Source: CAZLGC01 sp964559275 | GTDB lineage: Bacteria > Patescibacteriota > CALEFQ01 | Length of the DNA stretch: 25,082 nt | Assembly: GCA_964559275.1 (NCBI GenBank) | Contig: CAZLGC010000010.1 | Location: forward strand, 1-25,082 | Direction: 5' to 3' | Shown here: positions 20,753 through 25,082 of the stretch, in pieces | Layout: each line of letters starts with the position of its first letter | How positions within the stretch are numbered: position 1 is the stretch's first letter | Translations under genes and position numbers: made by a program | The notes under the pieces: generated by a model | Databases searched by the model: none | What the model was told of the DNA's origin: nothing | The model's input: only the letters and a program-made list of their open reading frames with translations

Positions 20753-21734
20753 TTCTCTGTCTACAAAACTAAAACAGCCGGTGCGGCTGATGGAAGTCTG
20801 CGGCACCCATACGGAAGTTATTACTACAAGTGGGTTAAGGAGTGTTTTGCCGTCTCCAATCGAGCTGGTGACCGGACCAGGGTGTCCGGTGTGTGTAACT
20901 TCCCAGGAAGATATTGATGCGGTTGTTGAACTGGCATTAGCTGATGTTCCGGTCTATTGCTACGGCGATGTTATGCGGGTGCCGGGAACTAAAATGAGTC
21001 TCGAGCAGGCCCGGGCGCAGGGAGCGAATGTGGACGTTGTTTATTCCACCGAGGCTGTTCCGGCCGACAATAAATCAGTATTTTTTGCGATTGGGTTTGA
21101 GACTACGGCGCCGATGACCGCCGCCGCTATTAAGCGCGGGGTCACGGTCTATTCCACCCATAAATATTTCCCGCCGGCGATGCAGGCCCTGGTTGCCGAT
21201 TCGGATATCAGGATTGACGGTTTCATAGATCCTGGTCACGTAGCGGCTATTATTGGTACGAAACCTTTCAAGGTAATTGATAAACCGCAGGTAGTGGCTG
21301 GATTTGAACCTGTAGATATTTTGCAGGGGATTATGTTGCTTCTAAGGCAGATTTCATCTGGTCGTAGTGAAGTGGAAAACCAGTATAAGCGGCTGGTGAA
21401 AGCAGGCGGGAACAAGGCGGCGCTAAAGTTGCTGGCTGAAGTGTTTGAACCAGGTAAAGCTACTTGGCGCGGGCTGGGCGGCATTCCCCGATCTGGCATG
21501 TCGATAACTCGAGAATTTGAAGACCAAGATGCCCAGGTTAAGTATGAAGATATTATCAGAAAGTTGCCGGCTGCTCATGTCAGTCGGGGCTGTATCTGTT
21601 CACAGGTAATCAAGGGTAAAGCAAAACCAGTCGATTGTTCACTATTCGCGAAAAAATGTACAGTGGCAAACCCGGAAGGTGCTTGTATGGTTTCCCGAGA
21701 AGGAGCTTGTCGGATTGCTTATGAAAACCGATAA
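20724..21734 (+). CDS. hypD: Hydrogenase maturation protein HypD
   Basis: 336 residues. It scaffolds assembly of the Fe(CN)2CO cofactor. It has the iron/thiol motif VCGTHTE (25-31), GPGCPVC with the redox cysteine pair, a GFETTAP segment and the C-terminal Cys-rich [4Fe-4S] region RGCICSQVIKG followed by DCSLFAKKC, GACMVS and EGAC. The length is slightly below the usual 350-370. The start lies inside hypC and the end overlaps hypE by 14 bp, so hypC-D-E form a coupled unit. Confidence 0.95.
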   Translation: MITRLKKEIDSLSTKLKQPVRLMEVCGTHTEVITTSGLRSVLPSPIELVTGPGCPVCVTSQEDIDAVVELALADVPVYCYGDVMRVPGTKMSLEQARAQGANVDVVYSTEAVPADNKSVFFAIGFETTAPMTAAAIKRGVTVYSTHKYFPPAMQALVADSDIRIDGFIDPGHVAAIIGTKPFKVIDKPQVVAGFEPVDILQGIMLLLRQISSGRSEVENQYKRLVKAGGNKAALKLLAEVFEPGKATWRGLGGIPRSGMSITREFEDQDAQVKYEDIIRKLPAAHVSRGCICSQVIKGKAKPVDCSLFAKKCTVANPEGACMVSREGACRIAYENR

Positions 21735-22701
21735 AATTCAACTGAGCGCTGGTGGTGGTGGCCAGGAGTCAGAAGCTTTGATTGAAAAAATCAGGAAGTT
21801 TTTGGGTTACCAGGGTAAATGGCACGGGCAGAATGAAGATAGCGCTGTCACTAAATCGGGGCAGGGTGAGTTTTTGTTTTTCACTACAGATTCCTATACT
21901 GTTTCACCCCTCTTTTTTCCGGGCGGTGATATCGGCACTCTGGCCATTAACGGGACCATCAATGATTTAGCGGTGCGCGGGGCTAAACCTTTGGCAATCT
22001 CGCTCGGCTTGATAATTGAGGAAGGTTTTTCCGAGTCAGATTTGAAAAAGGTTCTGCGTTCAATTGGTAGGATTAGTGATCAGGAAAAGGTGCCGGTGGT
22101 GACAGGTGATACCAAAGTGATGGGAAAGGGGAAAGTAGACGGTTTAGTGATAAACACCAGCGGCCTCGGCACCGGTACTAAAATCATCCCTAATTCCGGA
22201 CTGCGCCCGGGAAACAAGATCGTTGCTTCGGGAACGTTGGGTGATCACGGGGCAACTATCTTGGCTAATCGTTTTGATTATGAATCAGCCCTAAGAACTG
22301 ACTGCCAGCCGCTGTGGTCGCAAATCAAGTCTGTCCAGAAGCATCTAACTGCTTGCAAGGATCCGACCAGGGGAGGGTTGGCTGCCATCATTAATGAAAT
22401 GGCCAGCAAGGCGAAGGTCAAGGTTGCGCTTGACGAGGGAGCAATTCCTTTTCGGAAAGAAACCAAGGCGCTATGTGATATTTTGGGGGTATCCCCTTAC
22501 GAATTGGCATCGGAGGGGCGGTTAGTAGCCGGGGTTGCGGCGAAACAGGCTGAGGCTGTTGTCAAAAAATTACAAAAGTTTGACAAAAAAGCCGCCATTA
22601 TCGGCTCCGTCAGTCGCGGACAGGGAGTTTATCTAAAAACCAAAATAGGAGAGCGTAAATTACCGGTTCCGGAGGGTAAACTGGTGCCTAGGATTTGCTA
22701 A
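21721..22701 (+). CDS. hypE: Hydrogenase maturation protein HypE (carbamoyl dehydratase)
   Basis: 326 residues from ATG 21721 (a longer frame from 21679 lies inside hypD and is not needed). PurM/AIR-synthase-like ATPase. It starts with the glycine-rich AGGGGQES and ends in the diagnostic PRIC, whose C-terminal Cys receives the carbamoyl group from HypF and is dehydrated to thiocyanate. The central GDTKVMGKG and DPTRGGLA stretches are as in the family. It ends the plus-strand run and is followed by a terminator shared with the PNP gene. Confidence 0.95.
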   Translation: MKTDKIQLSAGGGGQESEALIEKIRKFLGYQGKWHGQNEDSAVTKSGQGEFLFFTTDSYTVSPLFFPGGDIGTLAINGTINDLAVRGAKPLAISLGLIIEEGFSESDLKKVLRSIGRISDQEKVPVVTGDTKVMGKGKVDGLVINTSGLGTGTKIIPNSGLRPGNKIVASGTLGDHGATILANRFDYESALRTDCQPLWSQIKSVQKHLTACKDPTRGGLAAIINEMASKAKVKVALDEGAIPFRKETKALCDILGVSPYELASEGRLVAGVAAKQAEAVVKKLQKFDKKAAIIGSVSRGQGVYLKTKIGERKLPVPEGKLVPRIC

Positions 22702-22710
22702 ACTTTTACC

Positions 22711-22749
22711 AAAGGAAAAACCGGCCGTCCCCACAGGGTCGGCCGGTTT
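22711..22749. terminator. Bidirectional terminator between hypE and PNP
   Basis: AAACCGGCCG (22718-22727) and CGGCCGGTTT (22740-22749) form a perfect 10-bp stem over a 12-nt loop. On the minus strand TTTTTCCTTT follows. The plus-strand T-tract is weaker. Confidence 0.8.
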
Positions 22750-22760
22750 ATGTTTGGCGA

Positions 22761-23636
22761 CTAGACAGAGATATCAAGGCCCGGCTGGCGCAGTGCTACT
22801 ACCGAGACGATTGGCGGGAGCATGCGCATGAAATCCTCTTTGGCGAATCGACCTGTTGTGACCACTTCATCGTGGCCCAGCTTCTTACCGGTGACTCCGG
22901 CAGCCATGTTTGTGACCAAGCATAGACTGATCTTGGATACGCCCATCTGGTGCAGGGCAATTGCCTCGGGCACCGTCGACATACCGGCCACGGTGGCACC
23001 GAGTCGGCGGGCGGCGTCGATTTCGGCCGGCGTCTCGTAGGTGGGGCCGCGGCGCCACATGTAGACACCACCATCGTGCACATAGACTCCCGCCAGGGTA
23101 GCTTGGTAGCGAGCTCTTTCGGTCAGTTCGGTATCGTACACAGTGGTCAGATCCACGAACTGGGGCCCGAAATTCTCGTCGTGTTCGCCGATAAGCGGAC
23201 TCAGATCCGACCAGTTGATATGGTCGCGCAGGAAGACGAATTCACCGGGTTTGTAGAAACGATTGATTGCTCCTACTGCGGCTGTCAGTATGACCACTCG
23301 GCAACCCAGTTCTGCCATTGTCCGAGCCGGTCGCACCACTTCATCCAGGGTGAGCTTCTCGTACGAGTGAGAGCGTCCCTGCATTACGATGACAGGGGTG
23401 CGGGCATCTCGGCCACAGTAACCGAAGATGTAGGCGCCGGCGTGACCGGCGACGGTGGCAGGGGATAGTCCGGGGACGTCACCGTAGCTGATCCTGATAG
23501 GATCCAGCAGTGACTCGCCGAATTCTCCTAATCCCGAACCCAGGATGATCCCGACCGGATTATCATATTGGCGGTCCTTGAGCAGCTGCTCGCGGATGTA
23601 GAGGGTGGCTTGCCTTACGATATCATATTCCTTCAT
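22761..23636 (-). CDS. Purine nucleoside phosphorylase (PNP/MTAP family II)
   Basis: 291 residues. It converts purine nucleosides and phosphate to base and ribose-1-phosphate. Trimeric-type motifs are IILGSGLGEF (30-39) for phosphate, VAGHAG with His65, QGRSHSYE (86-93), GPTYETPAE (197-205; Glu201), GMSTVPEA (218-225) and VTNMAAG (241-247) with Asn243, the purine-discriminating residue of true PNPs rather than MTAP. The start has a strong SD (AGGAGG). Codons are GC-rich compared with hypE next to it. It is flanked by its own promoter and terminator, and sits between hypE and hypF together with the phosphatase gene, like an inserted block. Confidence 0.9.
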   Translation of the reverse strand: MKEYDIVRQATLYIREQLLKDRQYDNPVGIILGSGLGEFGESLLDPIRISYGDVPGLSPATVAGHAGAYIFGYCGRDARTPVIVMQGRSHSYEKLTLDEVVRPARTMAELGCRVVILTAAVGAINRFYKPGEFVFLRDHINWSDLSPLIGEHDENFGPQFVDLTTVYDTELTERARYQATLAGVYVHDGGVYMWRRGPTYETPAEIDAARRLGATVAGMSTVPEAIALHQMGVSKISLCLVTNMAAGVTGKKLGHDEVVTTGRFAKEDFMRMLPPIVSVVALRQPGLDISV

Positions 23637-23677
23637 GTTTCCTCCTTTTCTTGGCTGAAGGATTTGGTTGACCTAGT

Positions 23678-23705
23678 AAACTAGCACAAAGACCGCTTTT
23701 GTCAA
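23678..23705 (-). promoter_or_regulatory. Promoter of the PNP gene
   Basis: On the minus strand, TTGACA (23705-23700), a 16-bp spacer and TAGTTT (23683-23678), with TGTGC before the -10. The inverted repeat CTAGT-TT-ACTAG overlaps the -10 and could be an operator. The TGTGCTAG string is shared with the promoters at 4964 and 5335. Confidence 0.65.
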
Positions 23706-23718
23706 CGTCGGAATGAGA

Positions 23719-23747
23719 AAGCCGCTTCCGGTTTTTGGAAGCGGCTT
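23719..23747 (-). terminator. Terminator of the histidine phosphatase gene
   Basis: AAGCCGCTTCC (23719-23729) and GGAAGCGGCTT (23737-23747) form an 11-bp perfect stem over a 7-nt loop, followed on the minus strand by TTTCTCATT. It lies three bases after the stop codon. Confidence 0.8.
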
Positions 23748-23750
23748 ATT

Positions 23751-24572
23751 TCATGATGTGTTGACCAAGCGAGTAACAGCCTCGGCACGCGCCAGGAGCT
23801 CAGCATTGGAGTAGGTCTTGCGGTCGATGGGCTGCCAAATGTTCGGGCTCAGGGTCTGGTCCCAAGGGCAAACGTGTCGCAGCCACTTGTAGTAGGGATC
23901 CAGGTGGCCGGTATTCGGATCGCGGCGAGTGTAGTGGAAAATCGAGCAGTTATGAGTCCGATCATGCGGGTTCGTGGAAGTGGACATGGAGTGAAACTCG
24001 TCCTGCGACATTCGCTCCAGCATCAACCGGAAACTGCGGATGATGTCTCCATGGCAGACGATCAGTACACGGCCGTCGGAGCAGTCGCGGTGCAGGGTGT
24101 CAAGCACCCGGTACAGTCGCAGACAGACCTCGGCAATGGATTCGCCGTTCACCGGTTTCCAGTACAGACGGTCAACGTCGCGCTTAGCGTAATTTTCGCC
24201 GTAGCGCTCCATTCTTTCGGTCATAGTCATGACGTCCTGTTCACCCCAGTCACGCTCACGCAGGTTCAAATCGGTGAACCAGCCCTTAGGTGGCAGCGGT
24301 AAACCCAACAGGGCGGCAGTTTCCATTGCCCGGACATACTCCGAGGTATAGCAATGGTCAAAAGGTAGCAGTTGGGCCAGGTTCTCGCGAATCCATATCC
24401 CGGCCTGCTCGGCCTGCTGGCGTCCGCGGTCCGTCAGCCGCCACTGTGAGCTGTGCCGGTTCAAGAATTCTGAGGTGAAAGCCCGGTCATCTCCGCTTCT
24501 CGATCTTTGGTTGGCTGAATTGCCTTCCGAATAGCCATGGCGCACCAGCACCAGGTCAATTGGCATTGTCAT
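23751..24572 (-). CDS. Histidine phosphatase family protein
   Basis: 273 residues, phosphoglycerate-mutase-like fold. The catalytic core is VRHGYSEGN (phospho-His12 in RHG), with Arg81 in TSEYVRAMETA, Glu106 in NLRERDWG and the second His174 in IVCHGD. Enzymes of this group dephosphorylate small metabolites (sugar phosphates, phosphoglycerate, nucleotides); the substrate is open. The C-terminal 80 residues, with an HDRTHNCSIFHY stretch and a Trp-rich segment, extend past the usual core of about 200. ATG 24572 lies four bases after a GGGGGG SD-like tract; another ATG is two codons on. GC-rich codons; own promoter and terminator. Confidence 0.87.
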   Translation of the reverse strand: MTMPIDLVLVRHGYSEGNSANQRSRSGDDRAFTSEFLNRHSSQWRLTDRGRQQAEQAGIWIRENLAQLLPFDHCYTSEYVRAMETAALLGLPLPPKGWFTDLNLRERDWGEQDVMTMTERMERYGENYAKRDVDRLYWKPVNGESIAEVCLRLYRVLDTLHRDCSDGRVLIVCHGDIIRSFRLMLERMSQDEFHSMSTSTNPHDRTHNCSIFHYTRRDPNTGHLDPYYKWLRHVCPWDQTLSPNIWQPIDRKTYSNAELLARAEAVTRLVNTS

Positions 24573-24602
24573 CTTACCCCCCTTTCTCTAGATGTCCCCG
24601 TG

Positions 24603-24630
24603 ATTATATCAGAAAAAGTACTTTAGTCAA
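24603..24630 (-). promoter_or_regulatory. Promoter of the histidine phosphatase gene
   Basis: On the minus strand, TTGACT (24630-24625), a 16-bp spacer and a perfect TATAAT (24608-24603). A start near 24596 gives a 24-nt leader containing the SD-like G-tract. Confidence 0.75.
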
Positions 24631-24642
24631 CAGTCTTTTAAT

Positions 24643-25082
24643 CTAGAATAATTGTCCGAACGAAACTCCACCGTCGCCCGGTGGAATTTCCTTATTCACC
24701 AAAACGCCCCGGCGGGTTAGATAGATAGTAATGATACGATTGTAGGCCACCCCGCCGGCGAATACGATCGGCAAGTCAGGGTCAGCCTGTTTCGCTATCT
24801 GCCACCAGCCGGCGGCTAAATAATGTTGAGCTGTAGCTGCCAACCGTCGTGAATCTCGGTGTCTATTTTCCCAAATGTATTCAAAGAGGGGTGTTGTCTG
24901 CAACCGCTTAATTTTACCATCAGTTTTTATAATCGGTTCAAGGTCTTGGTAGGGCAGAGTAGAATTAGCCTCAAGTGTAATGGCCGGTTCGCCTTCGTAT
25001 GTTCGCTCCTGGCAAAATTCTAGAATAGCGGTTGTGGCGTCAAGGACTCGGCCGGCACTAGATGTTGGCGTGACATTAAACC
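24643..25082 (-). CDS. hypF: HypF carbamoyltransferase, C-terminal part, cut by window edge
   Basis: The frame is open from the stop at 24645-24643 to the right edge, about 145 residues, so the start is outside the window. It matches the end of the HypF Kae1-like domain: TSSAGRVLDA, then TYEGEPAITLEA, a FAGGVAYNRII segment and the C-terminal PPGDGGVSFGQ. HypF carbamoylates the C-terminal Cys of HypE from carbamoyl phosphate, so it is the functional partner of hypE at 21721. An internal TTG near 24903 is not a real start because conserved sequence continues upstream. It is transcribed towards the phosphatase gene on the same strand. Confidence 0.92.
   Translation of the reverse strand, partial: FNVTPTSSAGRVLDATTAILEFCQERTYEGEPAITLEANSTLPYQDLEPIIKTDGKIKRLQTTPLFEYIWENRHRDSRRLAATAQHYLAAGWWQIAKQADPDLPIVFAGGVAYNRIITIYLTRRGVLVNKEIPPGDGGVSFGQLF

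Overview
The window looks like a piece of a bacterial chromosome from a lineage with a compact genome. Candidate-phyla (Patescibacteria-like) bacteria are my best guess. The reasons are tightly packed genes with many 4-50 bp overlaps, mostly ATG starts without a Shine-Dalgarno site behind promoters that leave very short leaders, a minimal gene repertoire, and sulfhydrogenase-type electron-transfer subunits with hyp genes. TGA, TAA and TAG are all used as stops. No rRNA, tRNA, CRISPR array or transposase is visible, so this placement is an inference.

Layout, left to right. (1) 1-5000: the end of a metallo-beta-lactamase-fold gene, an exported CorA-like protein, a tiny zinc-ribbon gene and a large P-type cation ATPase (both on the minus strand), then a probable three-hairpin small RNA. 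(2) 5000-6860: about 1.9 kb without conventional genes. It starts with perfect inverted repeats. A strong promoter then opens a GC-rich, hairpin-dense transcript that carries two 71-codon ORFs with strong ribosome binding sites and ends at a hairpin. This is the least explained part of the window. (3) 6900-11630: a plus-strand operon for a 2TM protein, nucleoside phosphorylase, class II aldolase, MtnA-type isomerase, a zinc/manganese-type ABC transporter (ATPase and permease), a membrane protein and a 57-residue lipoprotein. (4) 11680-13010: glutaredoxin, a membrane-anchored DsbA-like protein and a membrane protein, facing a minus-strand membrane-fused spermidine-synthase-like gene (13044-14540). 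(5) 14666-22701: a long plus-strand run of Rrf2 regulator, DUF1858 redox-disulfide protein, ABC-2 exporter pair, TlpA-like thioredoxin, Lgt, two sulfhydrogenase electron-transfer subunits (HydB/HydG-like) and hypC-hypD-hypE. (6) 22761-25082: minus-strand purine nucleoside phosphorylase and histidine phosphatase, then the C-terminal part of HypF running off the end.

How they work together. The aldolase, isomerase and phosphorylase fit a route that turns 5'-methylthioadenosine or 5'-deoxyadenosine into DHAP plus a small aldehyde. The metal ABC genes that follow could supply the aldolase metal. The redox run joins extracytoplasmic thiol chemistry (DsbA-like, TlpA, DUF1858, glutaredoxin) with an NAD(P)-linked hydrogenase electron module and the machinery that makes the NiFe(CN)2CO centre. 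The hydrogenase catalytic subunits are not in the window.

Two styles of gene coexist. Most are AT-richer, lack SD sites and use TATAAT-like promoters. A minority (zinc ribbon, the two 71-aa ORFs, PNP, phosphatase) are GC-richer with strong SD sites. Three transcription units of this second group (zinc ribbon, the GC block, PNP), plus the small RNA, share a distinctive promoter in which TTGAC(A/T) is followed by TGCTAG.
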